A stretch of 36,728 nucleotides of DNA. Origin: JAJTYI01 sp964420145. Lineage in GTDB: Bacteria > Patescibacteriota > Dojkabacteria > B142 > OLB20. The stretch covers positions 1 through 36,728 of the forward strand of contig CAYQRB010000005.1 in NCBI GenBank assembly GCA_964420145.1, given 5' to 3'. Below are positions 25,907 through 34,889 of the stretch, piece by piece. The stretch's first letter is position 1. Every line of letters starts with the position of its first letter. Both the position numbers and the translations under genes were made by a program. Below the pieces are notes generated by a model, which saw only the letters and a list, made by a program, of their open reading frames with translations, did no database searches and was not told the origin of the DNA.

Positions 25907-25957
25907 AATTGGAGGAAGTAAGGTGTCTCTGGTACTATAAACAACAACTCGGAAATC

Positions 25958-26833
25958 TCAAAGCGTTAACAATAGAAGTCCAACAAAACTTAGTATTCCT
26001 CCCAGTAGTTTTTTCCTTAAATCTTCTCGTTCTTTTAAAATAATGATTCCCAATATTACGGTCAAGATAGTGGAGATTTGTCCAATCGAAGAAACTAGAG
26101 CTGCGTTGTCTGCAAGCACAAAGGCCCAGTAAAGACTAAGAGCTGCAAGGGTATATAAGAGGGTGAAGATGGTTATCTTTCCAATTTTATCTTTCTTTAA
26201 AAATTTTGGAAATTCAAAAATATTCTCTGGTTTTGCTAAGACTAAAAGCGTCCCTGGTAAAAGGAATCCAATTGTTAGGTACGGTACAAAATCAAACCAA
26301 TTAAACATATGTTTATCAGTTACACTTCCTACTCCAATGGCGATTGCTGCTAGTAGTGCGTATCTCCCTCCCTTCCCTAGAACAAACAAATCTTTCGCAG
26401 ATTTGCTGTTGACTAGGATTATACTTACTAAAATTAGTCCTGCTCCCACCAATTGCACCAGAGTTAAACCTTCTTTAAGAAAGATGGCTGATAAAATAAT
26501 TGTCACTACTGTCCTGAACGAAAAAATGATAATAAATTTGGAGACATCTATATGTTGAAGTGCCTTGAAGCCTGCATATGCATTAGTTGCGAAACAGATA
26601 GCGGAGAGTAATATGAACAAATAAAGTTTGTTTTCAATGATGATTTGGCTTTCCGGAAAAACGAGTCTACCTGTCGCAATCGCAACTACAAAGACCATAA
26701 CCGCAGAAAATAGCTGTGTGAAGGCCGAATATGCAAGCGGATTTTTGTTTTCACCCTTTATTAAAACTTTCTGTAATATGGCAGCTCCCGAGTATGTACC
26801 AATTGATATAAAAAGTGCTAATAACCAGGTCAT
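25958..26833 (-). CDS. EamA/DMT-family transporter
   Basis: The 291-residue protein is hydrophobic throughout, with about ten membrane helices in two five-helix halves. The second half of each repeat has the EamA pattern (for example SAIFLKEGLTLVQLVGAGLI and VILGIIILKEREDLRKKLLG). These drug/metabolite transporters export amino acids, nucleotides or other small molecules; the substrate cannot be told. It is alone on its strand here, divergent from the APH-fold kinase gene. Confidence 0.87.
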   Translation of the reverse strand: MTWLLALFISIGTYSGAAILQKVLIKGENKNPLAYSAFTQLFSAVMVFVVAIATGRLVFPESQIIIENKLYLFILLSAICFATNAYAGFKALQHIDVSKFIIIFSFRTVVTIILSAIFLKEGLTLVQLVGAGLILVSIILVNSKSAKDLFVLGKGGRYALLAAIAIGVGSVTDKHMFNWFDFVPYLTIGFLLPGTLLVLAKPENIFEFPKFLKKDKIGKITIFTLLYTLAALSLYWAFVLADNAALVSSIGQISTILTVILGIIILKEREDLRKKLLGGILSFVGLLLLTL

Positions 26834-26929
26834 TACTGTATTTTGTAGATTAATTTAAAAACCCCCATTCGTAATTCCTCTCGCGGTAACTATCTGAGAT
26901 AATAGCATAAGCGTTAATATATAAATATA

Positions 26930-27859
26930 GTGTTTAGTACGGAACAATTAATTAAAATTGCAGAAGAAAAACTTGGACAAAAAATCTTGTCGTGTAATCG
27001 CATTGCTTCCGGCGAAGTAAATAAAACATACAAACTCGAAACTTCAACAAAACCGTATATACTGCGTTACAAAGATTTTGATTTCAGCTGGGCTACTGAT
27101 CCAGAGTTTATTTCGAAATCGCTAGCTAAACTAAATATCCCTCAAGCGAAAACAATCTATTTTGAGAACAATCCTGACAAAGATTACTGTATAGAAATTC
27201 AGGAATTTATAGCTGGCGAAGCTGCAGATATTGCCATCCACAACAACCGCCTTACTAAAGCTGATTATTACGGAAAATTGGGAGAGATACTTAGGAAAAT
27301 CCATTCAGTTAGAACCAATCGTTTTGGACATATCAATACAAATGAAAAATTTTATACAGATATTGATTCTTATTGGAGGTCAAAATTTGAAGACAGAGTT
27401 AAAGATATAAATAAGTTACAAGAGAAAGTAAAACTGGATACGACAGAAATATCCGATAAGTTCTCAAAATTAATTTCTTCACTAGATATTGACTTACTTC
27501 CAGTACTTATTCATGGTGATGCAACTCCTGACAATGCTATATACACCACAGAGAAACAGCTTGTTCTTATTGATTGGGATGGGGCAACAGGGGATTGCTG
27601 GATGAGAGATTTCGCCTGGTTGACATTTTTCTCAGATTATAACGATGATCATTACGAAATTTCCCCGACACAGAAACTCTTGACAGATAGTTTCTTTGAA
27701 GGATATGGTAGGATTGATATTGAACCTAATGAATTCCTGGAGTTACAAAAGGCCTATCACCTGGCTCTATCAGTAAATCTTCTGGCCTATTATCTTGAAA
27801 AAGGCAATCAAAAATGGTCAGAGAAATGTATGAGTAGGACTAAGACTTTGCTTACTTAA
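26930..27859 (+). CDS. APH/choline kinase-fold phosphotransferase
   Basis: The 309-residue protein starts at GTG 26930. It has the aminoglycoside phosphotransferase fold: a small ATP-binding lobe with GEVNKTYKL (the Gly-loop equivalent), then the Brenner motif HGDATPDN (H195-N202) with the catalytic Asp D197, and the metal-binding LIDWDGATGD (D215, D217). Members phosphorylate small-molecule alcohols such as choline, homoserine, methylthioribose or aminoglycosides; nothing here picks one. It is the first of three same-strand genes (to 31424) with no informational neighbours. Confidence 0.85.
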   Translation: MFSTEQLIKIAEEKLGQKILSCNRIASGEVNKTYKLETSTKPYILRYKDFDFSWATDPEFISKSLAKLNIPQAKTIYFENNPDKDYCIEIQEFIAGEAADIAIHNNRLTKADYYGKLGEILRKIHSVRTNRFGHINTNEKFYTDIDSYWRSKFEDRVKDINKLQEKVKLDTTEISDKFSKLISSLDIDLLPVLIHGDATPDNAIYTTEKQLVLIDWDGATGDCWMRDFAWLTFFSDYNDDHYEISPTQKLLTDSFFEGYGRIDIEPNEFLELQKAYHLALSVNLLAYYLEKGNQKWSEKCMSRTKTLLT

Positions 27860-27904
27860 ATACTTAATAAACCAGCCTAGTCAGTGAATCTATGGTTCTT
27901 GTGA

Positions 27905-27922
27905 TATAATTATAGTACTATA
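27905..27922 (+). promoter_or_regulatory. Extended -10 promoter and palindrome before the 948-residue gene
   Basis: TGATATAAT (TATAAT 27905-27910 with an upstream TGn) is followed immediately by the perfect 12-bp palindrome TATAGTACTATA (27911-27922), which covers the likely start site. The leader would be about 64 nt. Confidence 0.5.
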
Positions 27923-27980
27923 GGTTTTAATACAGTGTTTCTTACCGCCTTCATTATGTATCTAATTTTGCACTATCTTT

Positions 27981-30827
27981 ATGGATCCAGATAATAAATA
28001 CAAACCAGATCTATTACCACAAGACGGGTATGTGGTCCTGCTTAGAGAGGAAGATAGAATGAAACCTTTCCTGATAGGAGCAGGAGTACGTAATAATTAT
28101 AAGGATAGTCCTATTTATGGTATTTCGAACGAAAGGATAAAATTTCTTCAGGAGCCGGCTAGATATCTTCAATCTGAAGATATAGCTCTGCTTATAGGTG
28201 AATATCCATTTTTGGAAGAATTTGGCGGTTCAACTGTTTTCAAGAGAGTTAGAGACCTTACACTTGGTGTTACTGCTCATGCCAGTATATTTAATCTTTG
28301 CATAGAACTCGATTGTCTACCTAAATTACAAAAGCAATTCTTAGAGAGAAGACCTCCATATCTATATGAAGGGTTGCAACTTGTAAATGATTTTGGTCAC
28401 AATATAGTGCAACAAGCAGTAACTAGGGGACAATTAACCAATGCTATTGATTTTATTACTGGCTTATATCCTCCTGATCAAGAACAAGAAATACAACCAA
28501 TATTAGCTGAATTATTTTTGAAGTTACTGGAGAACTCAGATGGTTACTATCGTCTGAACGCAGTTGTAATGGCTGCACAAGCTGGTTGCTTACATGAAAT
28601 GGACGCTGTAGTCCGGGCTCTACTAAAATTGGATAGAGAACGAGTTTTATCCATTTTTGATTCGGGACAAGAGTATCAGATGTTTAATGGTAGGCGAAAT
28701 ATTTTACATTTATTGTTAAATAATGATGTTCTAGAAGAAAGTCCCGTAGCTGCTGATTTAATTATCGAAGTGTTCTCAGGACATAAAGGCAGATTAAGGG
28801 AATTGTTAACGGAAGAAGATTTTCATAATCAAAAGCCTTTAGATGCTTTGTTTACTAAACATTCTGACTCGGCTGTAAAAATCTTAGTTGCGGCTTACGA
28901 TAGTGACCCTGATGGATTTAAAAGGTTAATGGATTCTAGGAATCTGATCAGTCGTTTATCAAGAGAGGAGAAATTCAAACCCTGTTTATTACCTTTGTAT
29001 GCAATGTATTTGGATTGTGATGCTTCGATGATGGAACGGTTATCTTCCCCAGTTCTAGATCCTCGGGACCTATTTTTGCTAGAAAAGCCATCCAAAGTCA
29101 ATATAGAAGTACTAACATACTTCTTATTAGGAGAAAATGTTTATAATAAACTTGTCAGCCACTTAAGAGATAATTCAAAGGCAACCAATACTGTAGAAGG
29201 CTTGTTACGACAAACCCCAAATGTTTTAGGAGCTTTAATGCGTCTATCTGATGACAAATTTTTATTAGAAACCGCAATAATAAATCTTTTGCCCAGGTCA
29301 GAAAACGCTAATACTTTATTTCAAATGGCCAGAGGCTCTCTAGTTGGTCGTTTTGAAACAGATTCTAAATTGGTAGAAGCTGTGCACTTAAGGGAATTAT
29401 ATATTCCAACTGGGCGTGGAAACTTCGAATTGGATAGAGTAAGAGGAGATGAATTACTAATTAATCTCGGTCCTACAGAAGTTGAAGCTATGAACGCATA
29501 TGATGGTGAGTTAACACAAATTAGAAAGAGCTTTGAAATTTTAATGGAAAAGGTTTTTGGGATTAGAGGGGAATTTTATAGTGGGGATAGAGATGTATTT
29601 GATCCAACACATCCAGATCCTCTTGGTGTTATTGGCCGTATACTAAATCCTAGACCTCTTCATGGTGGTGGCTTTGCACCTGACATGGATTTATTTCAAG
29701 ATGTATTAGGGACCTTGCCACTTTCCCCAGCAGGTCAACAAGCACGCCACTTACTTTTCGCAGGGCAAATACAGGATGAAGAACAGGATATACCATTCCG
29801 GCAGATATTTCCTCGCGAAGAATTTCCAATGTTAAATAAACCTGAGGGTGGGTTTCTGCCTATCCCTATTTCCCCGGAAGACTGGCTGGAATTTATTCGG
29901 AGATTATGTGTTCATACTCCAAATTTAGATACTGGAAGTTTTCTGGATTTTACTATCGTGAGAGAATCTCTTAACAATAAACTTCTGGAGTTAGCGAAAG
30001 GTTCCGGAATTGATCCTGATCTGCAAGATATATCTGAAATAGACAAATTCTCAAGGATGTTGGCAAGTTACTATATTAATGCAATTTATGCAATGGATCG
30101 AACAAGAATACTTAATATGGAAGAAGTAAGGCAAAGACCTGTATATATAAGAATCTTGGATCCTAAACCCGACAGTAGAGACTTTTTTGATTTTCTTAGG
30201 TTTCCTTACGCGGGAGATCCTTCTGAAAAAATACGATCTAGTCGTCCATTGGAACAAACATTGAAATTATACTATGATCCTGAAGTAGCGATCGCTATGC
30301 TTTATGAAAATCGTTCTGCGATAGATATTGTGGCAGAGGAAACAAGCAGAGATGACTTAGGAGAGGAAGAACTCTCCGCCAAGATGGATGCCATCGAATA
30401 TGAAATGGATACTTTTGCCTTTGGTTATGTGACCATTTCAACCGGATCGATGAAGGCCTTTTCAGGAGAATCTACAGACCCAACTGATTCAGAAATTATA
30501 ATTCTAGGAGATGCCGAACTTGCTGCGTACAGAAGTCCAGAGAATGTTGCTATGGTACTTTTGACCTTGGCACGGGAGCTTAAAGTCAAAACAGGGCTTC
30601 CGGTGTTAATTTCTTCCGCTTATGGTAAAGTGTTTGAGAGAGAAATAGCGCGCGGTGTAACCGATATCTCAACTTTAGCAAAGGATACGCTTGTTCAGCG
30701 CCATGCTGGAACGAAAATTGGAGACAATACGGGTATTAAACCTAAAGAGATGACTCGGTTATACTATAGTGATGCATATCCTGACGAACCAACCGCAATG
30801 ATAAACAATTGGTTTTTAATTGGTTAA
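27981..30827 (+). CDS. Large protein of unknown function with ankyrin-like repeats
   Basis: A 948-residue, mostly helical soluble protein with no signal peptide or membrane helix. Residues about 130-300 contain irregular helix pairs that resemble ankyrin repeats: NDFGHNIVQQAVTRGQLTNA, YRLNAVVMAAQAGCLHEMDA, NGRRNILHLLLNND and DFHNQKPLDALFTKHSDSAV. The middle (about 480-640) and C-terminal (about 700-948) parts match nothing I know; the end (ARELKVKTGLPVLISSAYGK) looks alpha/beta. It ends 12 nt before the RBBP9-like hydrolase gene, so the two are probably co-transcribed. A protein-binding scaffold is inference. Confidence 0.6.
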   Translation: MDPDNKYKPDLLPQDGYVVLLREEDRMKPFLIGAGVRNNYKDSPIYGISNERIKFLQEPARYLQSEDIALLIGEYPFLEEFGGSTVFKRVRDLTLGVTAHASIFNLCIELDCLPKLQKQFLERRPPYLYEGLQLVNDFGHNIVQQAVTRGQLTNAIDFITGLYPPDQEQEIQPILAELFLKLLENSDGYYRLNAVVMAAQAGCLHEMDAVVRALLKLDRERVLSIFDSGQEYQMFNGRRNILHLLLNNDVLEESPVAADLIIEVFSGHKGRLRELLTEEDFHNQKPLDALFTKHSDSAVKILVAAYDSDPDGFKRLMDSRNLISRLSREEKFKPCLLPLYAMYLDCDASMMERLSSPVLDPRDLFLLEKPSKVNIEVLTYFLLGENVYNKLVSHLRDNSKATNTVEGLLRQTPNVLGALMRLSDDKFLLETAIINLLPRSENANTLFQMARGSLVGRFETDSKLVEAVHLRELYIPTGRGNFELDRVRGDELLINLGPTEVEAMNAYDGELTQIRKSFEILMEKVFGIRGEFYSGDRDVFDPTHPDPLGVIGRILNPRPLHGGGFAPDMDLFQDVLGTLPLSPAGQQARHLLFAGQIQDEEQDIPFRQIFPREEFPMLNKPEGGFLPIPISPEDWLEFIRRLCVHTPNLDTGSFLDFTIVRESLNNKLLELAKGSGIDPDLQDISEIDKFSRMLASYYINAIYAMDRTRILNMEEVRQRPVYIRILDPKPDSRDFFDFLRFPYAGDPSEKIRSSRPLEQTLKLYYDPEVAIAMLYENRSAIDIVAEETSRDDLGEEELSAKMDAIEYEMDTFAFGYVTISTGSMKAFSGESTDPTDSEIIILGDAELAAYRSPENVAMVLLTLARELKVKTGLPVLISSAYGKVFEREIARGVTDISTLAKDTLVQRHAGTKIGDNTGIKPKEMTRLYYSDAYPDEPTAMINNWFLIG

Positions 30828-30839
30828 TTTTTAATAAAA

Positions 30840-31424
30840 ATGAAAACTGCAATCCTTCTGCATGGAATGCCAAGTAAAAACGAGTTTTACGACGAAAGTA
30901 CGCCTTCGATGTCTAATACACACTGGATTCCTTGGTTACAAAATCAACTTTTGATTAGGGATATATTTACCCAAACTCCTGAGATGCCAAGACCTTACAA
31001 ACCACAGTATGATCTCTGGAAAAATGAATTTGAGAAGTTTAAACCCGAAGAAGTAGATATGTTCGTTGGTCATAGTTGTGGTGGCGGGTTTCTGGTAAGA
31101 TGGCTTTCAGAAAACAAAACTAAGCATCAAATAGTGGTGTTGGTCGCACCCTGGCTTGATCCGTATCGTGAGTATACCACCGATTTCTTTAATTTTGAAA
31201 TTGATAAAGAACTGACAAAACGGATTCCAAACTTGCATATTTTTGTTTCAAGTGACGATGAGAAAAGTATTGTAGATTCTGTTCATTCGATTATTACTCA
31301 ACTCCCTAGCGCTAAAGTCCATAGTTTTACGGATAAAGGACATTTTTGTTTTGATGATCTTGGAGGAGAGGCGTTTCCTGAATTTTTAGAGGTTATTCAA
31401 AAAGATATTGACAATAAGTTATAA
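30840..31424 (+). CDS. RBBP9/YdeN-like serine hydrolase
   Basis: The 194-residue alpha/beta hydrolase begins MKTAILLHGMPS, has the nucleophile S79 in VGHSCGGG, and the catalytic His H168 in DKGHFCF; the acid is probably the Asp in SSDDEKSIV. The short length and order match the RBBP9/YdeN family of small hydrolases whose substrates are poorly known. It follows the 948-residue gene by 12 nt. Note that it is a different family from the alpha/beta hydrolase at 32305. Confidence 0.82.
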   Translation: MKTAILLHGMPSKNEFYDESTPSMSNTHWIPWLQNQLLIRDIFTQTPEMPRPYKPQYDLWKNEFEKFKPEEVDMFVGHSCGGGFLVRWLSENKTKHQIVVLVAPWLDPYREYTTDFFNFEIDKELTKRIPNLHIFVSSDDEKSIVDSVHSIITQLPSAKVHSFTDKGHFCFDDLGGEAFPEFLEVIQKDIDNKL

Positions 31425-31457
31425 CCGTTACGACATATAGCGATTAGTTTAGTTCTA

Positions 31458-31653
31458 ATGATTCAAAGATTAATTCGAGTAGGAAACTCAACTGTAGTGA
31501 TTATTCAAAAAAGGTTTTGTTCTAGCCCAAGGAATTCCCCCTGAATTTAAAAACCAGCTATTTATAAAAGAGAATAATAAAATACTACAGAATCAATTAT
31601 GTAACTCAATGCTTCTGTCTAAACTCCTCAATATCTTTGTGGTGTCCGCTTAG
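31458..31653 (+). pseudogene. Possible broken AbrB/MazE-like antitoxin ORF
   Basis: ATG 31458 opens MIQRLIRVGNSTVVIIQK, which resembles the N-terminal swapped-hairpin of AbrB/MazE DNA-binding antitoxins (typically KxxKIGNSxGVxIPK), but this frame ends a few codons later. Skipping one A of the A6 run near 31506-31511 joins a frame reading GFVLAQGIPPEFKNQLF that continues to TAG at 31651, overlapping the 3' end of trmD. No toxin gene is adjacent. It fills most of the 181-nt gap 31425-31605. It may be a relic, a sequencing error or chance; similarity covers only about 15 residues. Confidence 0.3.
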
Positions 31654-32262
31654 GAGTACTTCTGGAACTTTTAATTCTTGTCCATTATCATCTATAAACA
31701 CGGCAGGACGAGTGTATTGGGGAGACTCTGTATAGTTTTCTTCTTTGAAAGATTCCTCTACAAGAGAATGGTGATTTCCCAAGACTCCGTGTATAAGTCT
31801 GACTACTGCGTCGGTAATTACCATAGCGGGTAGCTCCCCCCCTGTCAAAACAAATTTTCCTATAGATATCTCGTCATCAGCGATATACTCTTTTACTCTT
31901 TCGTCAACTCCTTCGTAGTGGCCACAGATTATGATGAGAGCCTCGTAGTTGCTATATGTTCTAGCATATTTCTGTGAAAAAATATTTCCTTTGGCACTGG
32001 TAAGTATGGTTTTTACTTTCTTGTTTTTTAGGGTTCCTTTGATTTCTTTTACAGCTCTATAAATTGGTTCAAGTAGCATTACCATACCAGCCCCCCCTCC
32101 ATAAGGTTTTCCGTCTATTGTTTTATGATTATCTTTACTCCATTTTCTCAAATCGTGGGTTTTGATTTTTACAATATCTTTTGTTTGCGCGCGTTTGATA
32201 ATACTTTCTGAAAAAGGAGAGGTAAACATATTGGGAAAAGCTGTGAGTATATGGATTTCCAT
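31606..32262 (-). CDS. trmD: tRNA (guanine-N1-)-methyltransferase TrmD
   Basis: Methylates G37 of tRNAs with SAM, preventing frameshifting. The 218-residue SPOUT protein shows KPYGGGAGMVM, IICGHYEGVDERV, SIGKFVLTGGELPAMVITDA, the flexible-loop segment NHHSLVEESF, YTRPAVF, and VPEVLLSGHHKDIEEFRQKH at the end. The typical protein is 240-255 residues; here the C-terminal domain stops soon after the VLLSGHH motif, as in other reduced genomes. The 5' end can overlap the divergent hydrolase gene only if that gene starts at 32251, which I think unlikely. Confidence 0.95.
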   Translation of the reverse strand: MEIHILTAFPNMFTSPFSESIIKRAQTKDIVKIKTHDLRKWSKDNHKTIDGKPYGGGAGMVMLLEPIYRAVKEIKGTLKNKKVKTILTSAKGNIFSQKYARTYSNYEALIIICGHYEGVDERVKEYIADDEISIGKFVLTGGELPAMVITDAVVRLIHGVLGNHHSLVEESFKEENYTESPQYTRPAVFIDDNGQELKVPEVLLSGHHKDIEEFRQKH

Positions 32263-32304
32263 TTTGCTATAAATTTTGTATTATATATGAATAACAGTAG
32301 AGAT

Positions 32305-33054
32305 ATGAAGCTTAATTATACAGTTAAAGGACAAGGGAATAAAAATATAATATTACTACATGGTTGGGGTGGGTCACTAGAGAGCTTAACGCCACTACAA
32401 AATGAACTTGGAAACTCCGATGGATTTCGTGTCTATAACATAGAGTGGCCCGGTTTTGGAAACAGTAGGTTGCCAGTAGGTGCTAAGTTTATGTTTGAAG
32501 ATTATTCAAAAGCGTTAATAGATTTTATAATATCACAAAGGCTTTCAAAGCCAACCTTGGTAGGGCACTCTTTTGGAGGAAAGGTCGCTATAGCAACTGT
32601 ATTGGAAAAACAAGATATAGCGGATAAGTTAGTTTTGATCAATAGTTCAGGGATAAAGCCCAAGAATACTCTAAAAAAGGCGGTTTTATATATCCCCACA
32701 AAAGCTATGGGTGCTATTTTTACACTCCCTGGGCTTAGGAAGGTGAGACCGTTTACAAGAAAACTGTATTATAAACTAATTGTCAGGGAAGGGGATTATC
32801 TTCTTTCAAGTGATCTAAAGGAAACTCTTCAAAGTGTACTACAGATAAATTTTGATACTGAGCTATCTAAGCTGACCGCTAATACATTACTGATTTGGGG
32901 AGAAAACGATTCATATACTCCATTATGGATGGGACGAAAGTTTGCAAGTGAGCTACCAAACGCAAAAATTGAGATTGTAAAAGATGCTAAGCATAATTTA
33001 CCATTGGTAAATCCAGAAATTGTAGCTACCATAATCAGGTTATATCTTAAATAG
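32305..33054 (+). CDS. Alpha/beta hydrolase
   Basis: A fold-typical hydrolase of about 249 residues: MKLNYTVKGQG leads into the first strand, IILLHGWGGS carries the oxyanion loop, S89 is the nucleophile in VGHSFGGK, the Asp is probably in WGENDSYTP, and the His is in DAKHNLPLV. ATG 32305 was chosen because the family begins at this strand; ATGs at 32251 and 32287 in the same frame would add residues from the trmD promoter region. Substrate unknown. The MurF-like gene starts 5 nt after its stop, so they share an operon. Confidence 0.85.
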   Translation: MKLNYTVKGQGNKNIILLHGWGGSLESLTPLQNELGNSDGFRVYNIEWPGFGNSRLPVGAKFMFEDYSKALIDFIISQRLSKPTLVGHSFGGKVAIATVLEKQDIADKLVLINSSGIKPKNTLKKAVLYIPTKAMGAIFTLPGLRKVRPFTRKLYYKLIVREGDYLLSSDLKETLQSVLQINFDTELSKLTANTLLIWGENDSYTPLWMGRKFASELPNAKIEIVKDAKHNLPLVNPEIVATIIRLYLK

Positions 33055-33059
33055 AATAT

Positions 33060-34889
33060 ATGGAAAAGATTTTTATATTATTTGGGTTGCTGGTACTTCC
33101 TGGTTTTGTGGGGATAGTTCGTGGATTATTACAAAATCTATATTTATGGCAGGTGAAAGAGTATAGATTTGATAGATTTTTATCGCATTTGCGTTTTGAA
33201 AAAGACTATACTCGTTTCGGGACTCTTTTGTGGTTTGTGAAAGTGGCTCTACTGATGGTTGGTTTGCTCTATTTATTTTTTCCAAATGCTGGATATTTAT
33301 CATTTTCGTTTGTAATTATTTTTATATTGTATTTTTTACATCTAGAGTGGTTTCTTTTTGAGTTAGTAAAAAAAAGACTTGTAAGACCGCGTCTTAAAAG
33401 CACAAGAAATATTATGATTCTAGTAATAGTTTTATCAATGATAATACTTTTGTATGCTAGGATTTTTTGGTGGCTTACTCAGTTTGATTACTCACTTATA
33501 GATCTTAAGACTTCCCCTATAACTAGTGTTACTGAGATATTTTTAGATTTCAGGAATACAACAGATGGAACAGCTACGATCCCTTTGCTTAATTTAGTTG
33601 CGGCTTTATCTCTTCTGGGCACTTTGCTTATTGACCTTTTTGTCCCTGTCTGGGTTTTGCTGTTAGTTTTTACTACTTCACCGATTGCTCAAATTACTAG
33701 ACTAAAGACGATTAATAAAGCCAAAGGTATTATCGAGCAAAAAGGCAACAGTTTACAAGTTATAGGTGTTACTGGAAGTTTTGGTAAAACAACTACAAAA
33801 GAGATGATTTATGAAATTCTCAAAAAGAAATACAAAACTGCCAAAACGCTTGAGAATAAAAACACTACAGTTGGAATTGCACAATCTATAATCTCTCAGA
33901 TTAAACCAGATACCGAAGTCTTTGTAGCTGAGATGGGTTCTTATAAAATCGGGGAAATAAGGGAAGCAACAACCATAGTTCCCCTAGATATTGCAGTAGT
34001 AATAGCACTTACTCAGCAACACTTAAGTCTCTTTGGATCTAGAGAAAAACTATTTATGGCAAAATATGAGTTAATAGAAGGTCTAAAAGAGAGTGGAGTT
34101 GCTGTGTTTAACGGTAATGACGAGAACTGTATTAAAATGGCAATGAAAACTGATAAAAAGAAGATTTTTTACTATCAATTACTAGGATCGCAAGATAACA
34201 CCAGTTCGTTACCACCAAAATACCAGGAAGTATCGGCCTCCCCAGACATAGCAATATCTACACAGAGTAGTAATCAAAACCTTTACTTAAACAGGGTAGA
34301 GGATATTGGAGATTTTCTAGATATGGAAATAACTTATCAAGACAACAAATACTTGTTTAAGGCACCTTTGAAAGAAGTTCGGTTTTCACTAAATCTTATG
34401 GCTTCTATAGCAGTATGTTTGCAGGTTGGAATGGATATAACAGAAATCATAGAAGTAATAGAAACTCTGGAATTACAAGGTAGTTATCTAGGTATTTCAC
34501 AAGCGATAAACAACTCATATGTTGTCAACGATGGTAGGACAACAAATATAGCAGGTTTTCAGCTAGCACTTTCTTTTTTAGATAAAAAGGCAAAAGGTAA
34601 AAAATGGGTTATGACGCAAGGTATAATTGAGCTTGGATCAGAGAAGGCTACAGTATATAAAACGCTAGCAGAAAGTATATGTGAAAAGGCGAATGGACTT
34701 CTTACCAATGATCGGAAATTAATAGAGGATGTAAAAGCTATAAAGCCTGATTTCGAAGTAGTTCAAGTTAAAGATATTTATGAGTTCACTAACGCATATA
34801 AGTTTAATATTTCTAAAGGAGATACAGTTCTAGTAGAAGGTGCCTTCCCACTAGATATACTCAAAGAGATAATCATTGATGGAGACTAA
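33060..34889 (+). CDS. MurF-like Mur ligase with an N-terminal membrane domain
   Basis: The 609-residue protein joins about five N-terminal membrane helices (roughly 1-210) to a Mur ligase. The ATP loop GVTGSFGKTTTK starts at G236 (K243 is the catalytic Lys), followed by ENKNTTVGIAQSII, VFVAEMGSYKIGEI, the middle-domain VVIALTQQHLSLFG and AVFNGNDEN, and a C-terminal domain with VNDGRTTNIAGFQLAL. This order is closest to MurF, which adds D-Ala-D-Ala to UDP-MurNAc-tripeptide. Typical MurF is about 450 residues and soluble, so the membrane part is extra. The FemX-like gene overlaps its end. Substrate is inferred. Confidence 0.82.
   Translation: MEKIFILFGLLVLPGFVGIVRGLLQNLYLWQVKEYRFDRFLSHLRFEKDYTRFGTLLWFVKVALLMVGLLYLFFPNAGYLSFSFVIIFILYFLHLEWFLFELVKKRLVRPRLKSTRNIMILVIVLSMIILLYARIFWWLTQFDYSLIDLKTSPITSVTEIFLDFRNTTDGTATIPLLNLVAALSLLGTLLIDLFVPVWVLLLVFTTSPIAQITRLKTINKAKGIIEQKGNSLQVIGVTGSFGKTTTKEMIYEILKKKYKTAKTLENKNTTVGIAQSIISQIKPDTEVFVAEMGSYKIGEIREATTIVPLDIAVVIALTQQHLSLFGSREKLFMAKYELIEGLKESGVAVFNGNDENCIKMAMKTDKKKIFYYQLLGSQDNTSSLPPKYQEVSASPDIAISTQSSNQNLYLNRVEDIGDFLDMEITYQDNKYLFKAPLKEVRFSLNLMASIAVCLQVGMDITEIIEVIETLELQGSYLGISQAINNSYVVNDGRTTNIAGFQLALSFLDKKAKGKKWVMTQGIIELGSEKATVYKTLAESICEKANGLLTNDRKLIEDVKAIKPDFEVVQVKDIYEFTNAYKFNISKGDTVLVEGAFPLDILKEIIIDGD

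Noticed and set aside
26163..26558. 131-residue plus-strand ORF inside the EamA gene
   Set aside because: Antisense shadow of a well-defined ten-helix transporter.
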